A stretch of DNA of 64,000 nt from NCBI GenBank assembly GCA_019359595.1, contig JAHHGZ010000014.1, positions 62,001 through 126,000 of the forward strand, given 5' to 3'. Shown here piece after piece: positions 1 through 8,142 of the stretch (its first letter is position 1; each line of letters opens with the position of its first letter). The notes below the pieces were generated by a model. The model saw only the letters and a program-made list of their open reading frames with translations, was not told the DNA's origin and searched no databases. The translations under genes and the position numbers were made by a program. The stretch comes from Cyanomargarita calcarea GSE-NOS-MK-12-04C. Its GTDB lineage: Bacteria; Cyanobacteriota; Cyanobacteriia; Cyanobacteriales; Nostocaceae.

Positions 1-2
1 AG

Positions 3-455
3 GTATTTTTCTTTAAGCGGCAATTGTGGCGCAAATATGAGCTACTGGAATGGTTTTTCAGCCGCTTGATAGTAATTGCAATTGTTTATATCTCAATTCA
101 GTACAATTTTTTAGGCTACATTCTGAATTTTTGGTTTATTCCTGCTGGTGTCGTCGGGGTAGCACTGGGGTTATTTTTTGACTACTTGCCTCACCGTCCA
201 TTTGTAGAACGCGATCGCTGGAAAAATGCTCGTGTTTACGCCAACCCAATTCTGAATGTCCTGATTATGGGACAAAATTACCACCTAGTTCATCATTTGT
301 GGCCCTCTGTTCCCTGGTATAATTACCAGCCCACTTATTATCTGATGAAACCGCTTTTAGACGAGAAAGGCTGTCCTCAATCTTTAGGATTGCTACAGAA
401 AAAAGACTTTTTTGGCTTTATCTACGACATCTTCCTCGGCATTCGCTTTGAATGA
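3..455 (+). CDS. crtR: Beta-carotene hydroxylase CrtR, C-terminal part (5' end outside window)
   Basis: Membrane di-iron hydroxylase of the fatty-acid-desaturase superfamily that hydroxylates beta-ionone rings to make zeaxanthin-type carotenoids. The reading frame is open to the window edge, so only about the last 150 residues are present; the TTG at 24 is internal. Visible are two hydrophobic segments, an HRPF motif after DYLP, and the last histidine box GQNYHLVHHLWPSVPWYNY, which is typical of CrtR together with the following YYLMKPLLDEKGCPQ. The C-terminus GIRFE is close to the usual end of the family. The stop codon lies inside a dispersed repeat that begins TGAATGAAGG. Confidence in the family is high; the substrate is inferred from homology. 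Confidence 0.9.
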   Translation, partial: VFFFKRQLWRKYELLEWFFSRLIVIAIVYISIQYNFLGYILNFWFIPAGVVGVALGLFFDYLPHRPFVERDRWKNARVYANPILNVLIMGQNYHLVHHLWPSVPWYNYQPTYYLMKPLLDEKGCPQSLGLLQKKDFFGFIYDIFLGIRFE

Positions 456-551
456 AGGAAGAAGGAAGAAGGAAGAAGGAAGAAGGAGTATATGGGGATT
501 TGGACTCCAACTCAAAACGGATCATCAGCGGAAGGTTGGGGTATTAAAAAG
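449..551 (+). repeat. Dispersed repeat with (GAAGGAA) short tandem units
   Basis: Begins TGAATGAAGG at the crtR stop, runs through gaagga-type tandem units, then the segment containing CTCCAACTCAAAACG, and ends GTATTAAAAAG. A second copy with the same order of blocks lies at about 40743-40853, again directly after a stop codon. A shorter copy of the tandem part is at 33858-33884. The rest of the spacer to 700 shows no gene. Confidence 0.75.
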
Positions 552-700
552 TTTATTCGAGGATATAAGTTCTGAGTGCTGTTAAAAAAAGGATAAATGG
601 CTGAAGAATTTTAGTTTTGCATAAAAAATTGTGTTTGTAGTGCGAGGAATAAGCTCGCACTATTTTGTAATATAATTAGATGCTCCCATAACTCACCGAC

Positions 701-985
701 TTAGATATCACTCAAAATACTTTGAGCCTGGATAACTTCCGTATTGCTACTAAAATCCAATCTATCTAAAGATTCTGTGAAAAATACAAAACCTTTGTAG
801 GCTGTTACATACTTGTAAAGCTTCGTAAAAAAACCTTCACAGGTTACAATTACAAGCGGTTCTTCGCTTTTAGAAATAATGCTCATAAAATCTTCGAGCT
901 TCAAGCGTACACCAGTTGCAGGAAGCCCAAAGATTCTCCCAGCAACCGATAGCGATTGACCAGCGTCACCACCGTAATAACTCAT
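701..985 (-). CDS. Small conserved-looking protein of unknown function
   Basis: A 94-residue protein starting MSYYGGDAGQSL. It has no signal peptide or obvious membrane segment. The middle (PLVIVTCEGFFTKLYKYV) looks like a compact alpha/beta fold, but I recognise no domain. Its codon use and Gly/Ser-rich N-terminus look like a genuine small cyanobacterial gene rather than a random frame. It stands alone between crtR and aroH, with an AT-rich upstream region. Function unknown. Confidence 0.6.
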   Translation of the reverse strand: MSYYGGDAGQSLSVAGRIFGLPATGVRLKLEDFMSIISKSEEPLVIVTCEGFFTKLYKYVTAYKGFVFFTESLDRLDFSSNTEVIQAQSILSDI

Positions 986-1088
986 AGTTTACGTATTTTT
1001 GCATATATACGTTACTATTCTAGAGTTTTGACGCAAAACTGATGGTTACGGCTGAACACTCGTTTGATTTAATATTTTGGATTACGGA

Positions 1089-1481
1089 TTAAGGATGGGT
1101 AAACTGTTGGCTTGACAAACTCCAATCCGGACGCAAATCAGCAGCACGACGCAAATAAGTGTGGTAGATTGGCACATCAGTAGGGAGATTGGCATGGAGT
1201 AAGAAGCGAATGCAGCATTCTAAGCTACCTTTAACGTACATTTGTTGCACATCCAACATTGCCACATTATCCCAGTGAGGACGCGATCGCGCGATCGCGG
1301 CTGGGAAAATAGCATCTAAATCTCGTGTAACTGAGAAAGTCACACTCAAAATATCTGCTGGATGCAATTGATTGCGTTTTTCCAGTTCATCTAATAGTTC
1401 AGTCACCGCTTCTCGCATCGCTTCAACAGTATTAGATGATACAGTTGTTGCCCCGCGAATCGCCTGCATTCGCCACTCCAC
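1089..1481 (-). CDS. aroH: Chorismate mutase, AroH class
   Basis: Rearranges chorismate to prephenate on the way to Phe and Tyr. The monofunctional AroH fold is clear: IRGATT near the N-terminus, DLDAIFPA, CCIR and YLRRAADLRPD. The start may be Met5 (MQAIRGATT, at 1469), giving 126 residues, close to the 127 of Bacillus subtilis AroH. Aligned by eye to that enzyme, R9, R92, Y109 and R117 match catalytic R7, R90, Y108 and R116. The catalytic Glu78 is replaced by Gln80, while the position of Cys75 is Asp77; the equivalent of K60 is Ala. The carboxylate therefore seems to have moved by three residues. The family call is firm; the catalytic consequence is inferred. Confidence 0.92.
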   Translation of the reverse strand: MEWRMQAIRGATTVSSNTVEAMREAVTELLDELEKRNQLHPADILSVTFSVTRDLDAIFPAAIARSRPHWDNVAMLDVQQMYVKGSLECCIRFLLHANLPTDVPIYHTYLRRAADLRPDWSLSSQQFTHP

Positions 1482-1615
1482 GCCAAAATCCTCCTTAAAA
1501 TATGAAAGTTAGGAGTTAGAAGTTAAGAGTTTTGAATTAGAAATGTTGTTCAAATCGTAACTGCTCACTCACAAACCAGAACCTACAACTTATAACTCAT
1601 AACTCATAACTTGCA

Positions 1616-2434
1616 CTATGGTCTATACAACCACAATGGCAGACCGCTAGTAGAAATTTCAAATTCAGCCCAACCAATCCCAGAACCCAGGACAAAAGAA
1701 GCCTGACTCCCTGACAAAAGACGACTCAACAAGGGTTTGCGTTCTTCTAGGGTAAATACTGGTGTTTTCTCAGGGTTAAGACCTACCAGTTCACATGCCC
1801 AGCGACGAGCGTCTTCCTCTGTTCCTAGCTTGTCTACAATACCCAACTCTACAGCTTGCTGTCCAGTAAAAATTCGACCGTCAGCGAAGTTTTTGACCGT
1901 ATCCACCGCTAAGGAACGAGCATCGGCTATTGTTTGGACAAATTGCTGGTAACTGACATCAATCAATTCTTGCAAGATGTTTTGTTCTGGTTCAGTCAAT
2001 TCTCGGTCAAACGACAAAATGTCTTTGTAGGGACCAGATTTAATCACCTTGAAGGAAACACCTATTTTTTCTAGCAAGCGCTCCAAGTTGTTACCACGCA
2101 AAATCACACCAATGCTACCTGTAATCGTCCCTGGGTTTGCCATGATGTGTTGTGCGCCCATACCGATATAAACGCCACCAGATGCAGAAATATTACCAAA
2201 ACTGGCAATGATTTTTACTTTCTCGCCCAATCGTTTCAGAGCGCTGTAGATTTCTTGGGAGTCTCCTACTGTACCGCCGGGGCTATCGATACGTAACAGT
2301 AATGCTGGAAACTTTTTCTCTTCTACGGTTTTTAGGGCTTCCAAAACTCGTTTGCGAGTACCACCTGAGATCGCGCCAGTAATTTCAATCCGAGCAATCT
2401 GTTTACTTAACTTGGGCTTAAAAGGCCATACCAT
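1616..2434 (-). CDS. sppA: Signal peptide peptidase SppA, short form
   Basis: Serine/lysine protease of peptidase family S49, expected to degrade cleaved signal peptides or membrane-associated peptides. At 272 residues it is the short, single-domain type. The catalytic serine lies in NISASGGVYIG (about S85) and the general base in KSGPYKD (about K137); the spacing of 52 residues matches the Bacillus Ser/Lys pair. GTITGSIGVI and the Asp-Ser-Pro-Gly-Gly loop (RIDSPGGTV) are also typical. No strong N-terminal membrane anchor is visible (MVWPFKPKLSKQIARIEI), so it may be peripheral. It lies 134 bp upstream of aroH in the direction of transcription. Confidence is high. Confidence 0.9.
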   Translation of the reverse strand: MVWPFKPKLSKQIARIEITGAISGGTRKRVLEALKTVEEKKFPALLLRIDSPGGTVGDSQEIYSALKRLGEKVKIIASFGNISASGGVYIGMGAQHIMANPGTITGSIGVILRGNNLERLLEKIGVSFKVIKSGPYKDILSFDRELTEPEQNILQELIDVSYQQFVQTIADARSLAVDTVKNFADGRIFTGQQAVELGIVDKLGTEEDARRWACELVGLNPEKTPVFTLEERKPLLSRLLSGSQASFVLGSGIGWAEFEISTSGLPLWLYRP

Positions 2435-2787
2435 GAGCAGTCAAACAACCTTGTGCTAAATTCAAGACAAAATGCGCTTTATCATACAGCCTACTTTCCA
2501 TCAAAAACACGAGTAGACGTTCTTTAGTAATCCAAATTTTAGTTTAATTTGCACTACTTGCGTGTATCTTTTTTCTATCCTGACTACTTAAAATTTAGAT
2601 TTCGAGCGCAGTTCGATTCATGAATTTATTAACTCGCCAGTTTTTACTAATAACTACACAATTTATATATTAACGTTAAATATAATTCTTAACAACCAAT
2701 AAATTACTTGCCCAGTAACAATTCTGGAATAGGAGAATTAAAATTTTGTAATCTAACTTACAAAAAGATATATTTCTTGCACAGTCT
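2435..2787. other. AT-rich spacer without recognised gene
   Basis: Between sppA and the 98-residue membrane protein. It is AT-rich, with no open frame or repeat that I can support. It presumably holds the sppA promoter. Confidence 0.4.
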
Positions 2788-3084
2788 TTAAGAATCTATT
2801 CTTAAAATATGACCTCTATAGTAAGCATACATATCAAACAACGCCCCAACAAACCCACAAGTCAAGCTAATCACCAAAATTCCATGTAGGGGAATGCCAC
2901 TGCCAAAAGTGGCGAGAAATTGCATCACCCTCCAAGCGATCGCCTCACTAATCCCTTGCTGATTGGGTATATACCCAATCAGCGATGCAGTTAATAAAAG
3001 CCCACCAACTATAAACATCGGGGCAACGAAGCTGAAAATAATCGTGAGTAACAGCGAGCGCAGAAAATTGGTAAAAATCGCCAT
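2788..3084 (-). CDS. Small membrane protein, unknown function
   Basis: A 98-residue protein with two clear hydrophobic segments: about residues 10-35 (SLLLTIIFSFVAPMFIVGG) and 65-88 (LHGILVISLTCGFVGALFD). No catalytic motif is visible. The N-terminus MAIFTNFLRSLLL follows an ATG, and the gene ends with the charged RGHILRIDS. It is divergent from the lipid-transport permease gene that follows on the other strand. I do not recognise the family and assign no function. Confidence 0.6.
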   Translation of the reverse strand: MAIFTNFLRSLLLTIIFSFVAPMFIVGGLLLTASLIGYIPNQQGISEAIAWRVMQFLATFGSGIPLHGILVISLTCGFVGALFDMYAYYRGHILRIDS

Positions 3085-3498
3085 GTAGGTCAGGCTCCGT
3101 GGTTTAAGGTGATAAATAGCCGTTTACCTGTTTGTCAACTTCTACAATAATGGCGATCGCTCATATACAGACGATATGTCAAAAATCTTAAGTTTTCATT
3201 AAAACATAACTTTATTATTTCCCAGAAATCTTATAAGAGACAAACAGGCCCTAACCGTGTAAAAATGTTGAAATATCAAGCTCCTGACAGATATTGCAGT
3301 TATTCCAAAGTTAGTAGGAATGCGAGTCAAGGGACTTTAATTTCTGAGAGTAGCTTTAACCTAAGTTCATGATGCAGAGTGGAGGCTGTGGCGAGAGAGG
3401 AAGAGAAACAACTAACCATTAACAACTAACAAATAACAAATATCTAACAAATAAATCCGGTATTATGGCGGCAGTAACTGAGGAGTCAGTCGTGAACG
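3085..3498. other. Spacer with tandem aacaacta-type repeat
   Basis: Divergent region between the membrane protein and mlaE. It contains one HIP1 site near 3151 and, at about 3408-3450, a short tandem run of caacta/caaata units. No gene is supported. A GAGGAG Shine-Dalgarno-like stretch at about 3480 precedes the mlaE start. Confidence 0.45.
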
Positions 3499-4296
3499 TT
3501 GAGCGAAACTAGATCCAAATCCAGCTTAGGAGCATGGGGTCAGCGGTTGTTGGCGGCGATTTTCCTAGGTGGACAAGTGCTAGTTCACCTACTCAAAGGC
3601 AAAATCTATCGCCGTAACACCATAGAACAAATGGCATCTGTGGGACCCGACTCATTGTTTATTGCTTTATTAACATCTGTGTTTGTCGGTGCGGTGTTTA
3701 CTATTCAGGTAGCACGGGAGTTCATTAACTTTGGTGCGGGTAATGTTGTTGGAGGAGTATTGGCGTTGGCGCTGACACGGGAACTTGCACCAGTGCTTAC
3801 GGCGGTAGTTTTGGCAGGGCGAGTTGGTTCGGCATTTGCAGCAGAAATTGGCACCATGCGGGTAACAGAACAAATAGACGCCCTTTTGATGTTAAAAACT
3901 GACCCGATTGATTATCTGGTTATCCCTCGCGTGCTTGCTTGTTGCTTAATGCTGCCGATTTTGACTTTGCTGTCTTTGGTCACAGGTATGTTTGGGGGAT
4001 TAATAATTGCGACAAATGTATACAGCCTAGCCGATACAGCGTTTATAGACTCAGCCCGTAATTTTCTCGGTGTCTGGGATATTTTGAGCGCCATGATTAA
4101 GGCGTTTTGCTTTGGAATTTTAATCGCCGTAATCGGTTGTAGCTGGGGTTTGACCACTACAGGAGGAGCCAAAGGAGTGGGACAATCAACTACAACCGCT
4201 GTTGTTACCGCTTTGCTAATTATATTTATTAGCAACTTTTTTCTTTCTTGGTTAATGTTTCAGGGTACTGGTAGTGCTTTACAGCAAGGCCTTTAA
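3499..4296 (+). CDS. mlaE: MlaE/YrbE-type lipid ABC transporter permease
   Basis: Inner-membrane permease of the MlaE family, which moves phospholipids (or related lipids) between membranes with a MlaF-type ATPase and an MCE protein. It has 265 residues and about five hydrophobic segments, with the family signature around ALTRELAPVLTAVVLAGRVGSAFAAEIGTM (two overlapping blocks, about residues 90-125) and VTEQIDAL. The start is a TTG at 3499. The in-frame triplet at 3493 is TGA, and the GTG at 3492 reads into a stop in another frame, so no upstream start is possible; GAGGAG lies about 13 bases upstream. The next genes encode DUF3119, DUF3086 and PlsY, which suggests an envelope-lipid block. No ATPase or MCE gene is in the window. 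Confidence 0.88.
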   Translation: MSETRSKSSLGAWGQRLLAAIFLGGQVLVHLLKGKIYRRNTIEQMASVGPDSLFIALLTSVFVGAVFTIQVAREFINFGAGNVVGGVLALALTRELAPVLTAVVLAGRVGSAFAAEIGTMRVTEQIDALLMLKTDPIDYLVIPRVLACCLMLPILTLLSLVTGMFGGLIIATNVYSLADTAFIDSARNFLGVWDILSAMIKAFCFGILIAVIGCSWGLTTTGGAKGVGQSTTTAVVTALLIIFISNFFLSWLMFQGTGSALQQGL

Positions 4297-4624
4297 TCAC
4301 TAAGAGTTAGAAGTTAGGAGTGAGGAATGAGAGTTATGAGTTATGAGTTATGAGTTATGAATCCAATTGCTAACTCTTAACTCTACCGCTGTTAAGGTGT
4401 AGGCTATAAAATGGTTTTTTCTTCGCGTTCTTGGAGGGTAGTAACGTTCGCTCCGCGTCTCGAAGAGAAGAAGCGAAGGTAAGAGTAAAGATTAGGTATT
4501 TTACACTAGTTCTTGAGTCACCTTAACGGCCGTACTCCAAACTCCTAACTCCTAACTCCAAACTCTTAACCTAAGCGACCTAGAATAGGAATGATATCTA
4601 CTAACAAACCAGGATTATCCATCT
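4297..4624. repeat. Spacer filled with short tandem and palindromic repeats
   Basis: Contains gttatgagttatgagttatgag (4329-4360), a palindromic insert around gttcgctccgcgtctcgaagagaagaagcg (4447-4478, split here only for description) and actcctaactccta runs. The ends TTAAGGTG (4393) and CACCTTAA (4521) form an inverted pair, as in a degenerate MITE. No gene is seen. Confidence 0.5.
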
Positions 4625-5011
4625 GTGACGACTTCATTTACCTCCCAAAGCACTTCAACTGTTGAGATCAAGCCCAGTTACAATATACCTGTAGTGTTGG
4701 TAATTGTTGCTATTCCACTACTAATAGTGCAAGTTTGGGTAGGAGGTGCGATCGCATTATTCGGCTTGTTTCTCATGTTTCAAGCATTAACACTGCGACT
4801 GCAATTCACTGCCACTGACTTAGATATCAAAAGAAAAGAAAAGCTAATTCGGCGTTTTCCTTACCAGGAATGGCAAAACTGGCGCATTTTCTGGAATCCG
4901 GTTCCCATTCTGTTTTATTTTAAAGAAGTCAAGAGTATTCACTTTTTGCCGATTTTATTTGACCCCAACACCCTAAAAACTTGTCTGGAAGAGCGCTGTC
5001 CCCGTATTTAG
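4625..5011 (+). CDS. DUF3119 family membrane protein
   Basis: A 128-residue protein with two adjacent hydrophobic segments at about residues 22-55 (VVLVIVAIPLLIVQVWVGG, then IALFGLFLMF). A soluble C-terminal part, RRFPYQEWQNWRIFWNPVPILFYFKEV, follows and is the recognisable core of cyanobacterial and plastid DUF3119. The GTG start at 4625 has no better in-frame alternative nearby. The gene lies in the same direction as mlaE, the DUF3086 gene and plsY. The biochemical role is unknown; location in the membrane is inferred from hydrophobicity. Confidence 0.8.
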   Translation: MTTSFTSQSTSTVEIKPSYNIPVVLVIVAIPLLIVQVWVGGAIALFGLFLMFQALTLRLQFTATDLDIKRKEKLIRRFPYQEWQNWRIFWNPVPILFYFKEVKSIHFLPILFDPNTLKTCLEERCPRI

Positions 5012-5151
5012 TTCTGAATCGGGAGTTAGGAACTAGGAGTTAGGAGTTAGGAGCTAGGAGTATAATTAATCGCTAACGACTCACTCAGGACTAATGTATA
5101 TTTTTTTAAGTTATTTATTTGCTCGCGTCAAACGGAATTACACTATTGTTT

Positions 5152-6339
5152 ATGAACCCAGAGGAATCTCAATTTCAACAACCAACTGATGAGTCGTTGG
5201 TGGAACAAGAAGGACAAAACCCTACACTAGAACTAGCAGATAACTCCGAAGAAGTAGAACCTGCGCTGGAAACAGTTGATCCAACCGAAGAAGTAAGGTT
5301 GCTAGAGTCAGAAATAGCATCGGAATCAGAAGATAATTTTATATATGCCGAATCTCAGCAACGATTGGCAGAGTTGCAACGGACTGAATTTGCTTTAAAA
5401 GAAGAAATAGCAAACTTGCAAGCATCATACAAAGCCCTTCAGCTACAAATTGGCGAAACACAAGTAGCAATGGGACGACTGGTGCAAGAATCAGTTTCTC
5501 AGCTAGAACAACGCAAACAAGCTTTACAAATTTCTGTAGAACAATTGGAACGTCGCCAAGAACGCATTCGGAATGAAATGCGAACTACTTTTGCGGGTAC
5601 GTCTCAAGACTTGGCTATCCGGGTGCAGGGTTTTAAAGATTATCTCACAGGTAGCTTGCAAGATTTAGCAGCGGCAGCAGAACAGTTGCAATTGATACCT
5701 TCACCAAAAATAGAACCAGAAAAAGCAACAATCAGAGAAGCGAAATCATCTGAACCACAAGGAATCTCAGGGGGAACACCACAATTTGCTCAACAGCAAT
5801 TTCAAGATACAACAAAGCAAATTCGCCGTCTGATAGACCAATACCGCACCAAACCAGATTACTACGGTCCCGCGTGGCAATTGCGCCGCACCTTTGAACC
5901 AGTCCATGCCGAAAGAGTTTCCAACTGGTTTTTCAGCCAAGGGGGACGGGGGGCTTTGAGGAGCATGGGAAGCCGGTTGCAAAATACACTAGTTGCTTCC
6001 GCTGTTATATCAGTATTGTACAAATTGCATGGCGATCGCCTCCGCACTCTGGTGTTAGCAAATTCCCCAGAACGTTTGGGAGATTGGCGACGGGGCTTAC
6101 AGGATTGCTTGGGAATTGGTCGCCCAGATTTTGGTCCAAGTCGAGGCGTTGTATTGTTTGAGACATCGGAAGCCGTGGCACAAAACGCAGACAGACTGGT
6201 AAAAGCAAATCAATTACCGTTTATTGTGATTGACGATTCCGAAGAGCAAATTAGTCTTGCTCTGCTACAATTTCCCTTGTGGTTAGCCTTTGCCCCTGAC
6301 CCTAAAATGATGCGAAATAATTACGATAATGATTTTTAA
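5152..6339 (+). CDS. DUF3086 family protein with acidic N-terminus and coiled coil
   Basis: About 395 residues starting at MNPEESQFQQ; an upstream TTG at 5119 would add 11 residues but is less likely. The first 90 residues are very acidic and low complexity. Residues 90-170 form a heptad-rich coiled coil (LQASYKALQLQIGETQ, LEQRKQALQ). The C-terminal half (YYGPAWQLRRTFEPVHAERV, GRGALRSMGSRLQNTLVASA, LQFPLWLAFAPDPKMM) is the conserved DUF3086 region. No membrane segment is seen. Its function is unknown; it sits between the DUF3119 gene and plsY, so a link to envelope lipids is possible but only inferred from context. Confidence 0.82.
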   Translation: MNPEESQFQQPTDESLVEQEGQNPTLELADNSEEVEPALETVDPTEEVRLLESEIASESEDNFIYAESQQRLAELQRTEFALKEEIANLQASYKALQLQIGETQVAMGRLVQESVSQLEQRKQALQISVEQLERRQERIRNEMRTTFAGTSQDLAIRVQGFKDYLTGSLQDLAAAAEQLQLIPSPKIEPEKATIREAKSSEPQGISGGTPQFAQQQFQDTTKQIRRLIDQYRTKPDYYGPAWQLRRTFEPVHAERVSNWFFSQGGRGALRSMGSRLQNTLVASAVISVLYKLHGDRLRTLVLANSPERLGDWRRGLQDCLGIGRPDFGPSRGVVLFETSEAVAQNADRLVKANQLPFIVIDDSEEQISLALLQFPLWLAFAPDPKMMRNNYDNDF

Positions 6340-6381
6340 TGGGAATAGTTAGGGGTTAACAATCAACAACCAACAAATCTT

Positions 6382-7080
6382 ATGTATATTTGGTTAATTT
6401 TGTGCGGGACAATTGTTCTTGTGGCTTACCTCCTGGGTTCGTTTCCTACAGGTTATATCGCAGTTAAACAACTTAAAGGTATTGATATTCGCGAAGTTGG
6501 TTCCGGTTCTACTGGTGCAACTAATGTATTAAGAACATTGGGCAAAGGTCCAGGAGCATTTGTTTTACTGATTGATTGTTTAAAGGGAGTATTAGCAATA
6601 TTCCTTATTTACTGGCTGTTTGAGTTTGCCCCCATCCAAAATTTTATCCCTCCAACGGTAGATGTAAATAATTGGAAACCGTGGATGGTAATTTTAGCTG
6701 GAACTACTGCGATATTAGGACACAGTAAATCGATTTTTTTGGGCTTTACTGGTGGTAAATCGGTTGCTACCAGTTTGGGTATTTTATTAGCAATGAATTG
6801 GCAAGTTGGTTTGGCCACTTTGGGAGTATTTGCTGTTGTCCTCGGGATATCACGGATAGTTTCTTTAGGTTCGATTTGCGGTGCTGCGACTGTTTCTATT
6901 TTCATGGTGATTTTGCATCAACCGTTACCTTACATCCTGTTTACACTGGTTGGTGGTTTGTTTGTAATTTTGCGCCACCGCAGCAACATTCAACGGATAT
7001 TGACAGGTACTGAAGCTAAATTAGGGCAGAAGGTTCAAATGGAAGCGGAAGAAAATATTAATTCTCCAGGGATGACTTAA
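6382..7080 (+). CDS. plsY: Glycerol-3-phosphate acyltransferase PlsY
   Basis: Integral membrane enzyme that acylates glycerol-3-phosphate from acyl-phosphate, the first step of phospholipid synthesis. Motifs in order: LLGSFPTGYI (about residues 18-27), the glycine-rich GSGSTGATNVLRTLGK (about 39-54), and GHSKSIFLGFTGGKSVATSLG (about 113-133), which together are diagnostic. There are about five hydrophobic segments, and the 232-residue length is normal. It follows the DUF3086 gene by 42 bp in the same direction. The C-terminal tail (KLGQKVQMEAEENINSPG) is hydrophilic and variable in the family. High confidence. Confidence 0.95.
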   Translation: MYIWLILCGTIVLVAYLLGSFPTGYIAVKQLKGIDIREVGSGSTGATNVLRTLGKGPGAFVLLIDCLKGVLAIFLIYWLFEFAPIQNFIPPTVDVNNWKPWMVILAGTTAILGHSKSIFLGFTGGKSVATSLGILLAMNWQVGLATLGVFAVVLGISRIVSLGSICGAATVSIFMVILHQPLPYILFTLVGGLFVILRHRSNIQRILTGTEAKLGQKVQMEAEENINSPGMT

Positions 7081-7181
7081 ATAGACACAACAACAGTCTC
7101 TAGCCTAGAAATATATATCTACAATCTCTGCCTCTAGTAACTGATAGGAGGTGGAATTACTTTAGTTCTTTAGTGGTAAAG

Positions 7182-7529
7182 TTACAACTGATAGCCCAAA
7201 GTTAACAATACTATATCTTCTAAATTATTGATTATTTCTAGACTAAGTTTGCCCAATCTTTTCTGTAATCTTGTTCTATCAATTACCCGCAATTGATAGC
7301 ATAAAGCCACTGAATCTATATCTAAACCTCCCTCACCCGCATAAATTAGCAAGCAGGTTGGCATAGATGCTCGACGCGGATTACTAGTTAAAGGAATTAT
7401 GATAACAGTTGTGGAGGATTGAGAAATAATTTCATTTTGAAAAATAATTACAGGTCGAGTTCCTCCTTGTTCAGAACCTCTAGTTGGGTTCAAATCTGCT
7501 AACCAAATTTCCCCTCTTTCAATAGTTAT
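7182..7529 (-). CDS. MazF/PemK-type toxin, apparently starting at a non-standard codon
   Basis: Endoribonuclease toxin of the MazF/PemK fold. The conserved block is GEIWLADLNPTRGSEQ then GGTRPVIIFQN (the Arg is the usual catalytic one), followed by VIIIPLTSN. The obvious N-terminus of the family lies upstream of the first ATG/GTG/TTG-type codon, which is the TTG at 7493 in ADL-NP. In frame, reading back, the codons are GEI, RG, IE, then ACT and ATA at 7529-7527. That ATA overlaps the antitoxin stop as ATAA, just where an ATGA overlap would be expected; the next upstream in-frame stop is close. Either ATA (or ATT at 7523) is used, or the start has been lost. The product would be about 116 residues. 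Confidence 0.75.
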   Translation of the reverse strand: MTIERGEIWLADLNPTRGSEQGGTRPVIIFQNEIISQSSTTVIIIPLTSNPRRASMPTCLLIYAGEGGLDIDSVALCYQLRVIDRTRLQKRLGKLSLEIINNLEDIVLLTLGYQL

Positions 7530-7762
7530 TTTAAGTCTTCTTGTCTCAAAAGCTCTGCGTATTCATCCAATCCTTCTTCAGCCATCTGACGGTCTTCCTC
7601 TGCAAATTCTTCATAGAGTTTAGTCATCTGACTTGTGTTTATGTGCAAGTTAACAGTTCTACTACGGAATTTCAGAAAAGCAATAAAATCATTAACTTGT
7701 TTGAGTTGTTCTTCGTTCAGATGTTCTATTTCTTGTCTGAGCAAATCTTTCAAAGCCAGCAT
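7526..7762 (-). CDS. Antitoxin partner of the MazF-like toxin
   Basis: A 78-residue, strongly acidic protein. The N-terminal region LRQEIEHLNEEQLKQVNDFI (about residues 8-27), followed by AFLKFRSR, resembles cyanobacterial DUF2281-type antitoxins, and the C-terminus (EEFAEEDRQMAEEGLDEYAE) would bind the toxin. It is encoded just upstream of the toxin, with the two reading frames meeting at the stop codon, so they are almost certainly co-transcribed and translationally coupled. Autoregulation is likely by analogy, but no operator was identified. The pairing call is strong; the exact antitoxin family is less sure. Confidence 0.75.
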   Translation of the reverse strand: MLALKDLLRQEIEHLNEEQLKQVNDFIAFLKFRSRTVNLHINTSQMTKLYEEFAEEDRQMAEEGLDEYAELLRQEDLK

Positions 7763-7805
7763 TTCACATTATTTTAGTTCTTTTATTTATAATAAGCGAT
7801 CGCTT

Positions 7806-7961
7806 TTTAAGTAGGTGGGCGTTAAAAAACATAACTATACTTTTGTCATTGCGGGGAGGCACGACGTTAGCGAAGCGTTCCCGCAGGGTAGCAATTGCAA
7901 GGGTTTCGAGTGTTTTACATTTCGTTACGTAGTTGTAAATTTTCTCGCTCACCTACTTATA
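7806..7961. repeat. MITE-like element with TAAGTAGG terminal inverted repeats
   Basis: About 156 bp. The left end TTTAAGTAGGTGGGC (7806-7820) is inverted at the right end GCTCACCTACTTATA (7947-7961), with three mismatches in 15. The interior holds a small palindromic insert (gttagcgaagcgttcccgc) common in Nostocales. Open frames across it are not credible genes. Related ends occur at 31718, 33902 and 57637. The remainder of the spacer to 8142 shows only an HIP1 site (about 8055). Confidence 0.65.
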
Positions 7962-8142
7962 TTGAGAATCGGATTGATCAATTTTAAATTAAAAAGCGAA
8001 TGGAATTCGAGGCTACGCAAAGAAAATCTAACTGTAGTAAAACTTATAATTTAGGCGATCGCTTTATAGCTTTGGGCTTCCTTCGATGGTAAATCGCTGA
8101 CGAATCAGTGTTTTATACGTAAAACCGATGATAAGAGTAAAA

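Noticed and set aside
4329-4360. Possible CRISPR-like short repeat (gttatgagttatgag)
   Set aside because: Period of only 8 bases with no spacers; it is a simple tandem repeat of the kind common in Nostocales.
7815-8054. 79-residue frame on the + strand
   Set aside because: Runs through a MITE with inverted ends; the coding look comes from the repeat.
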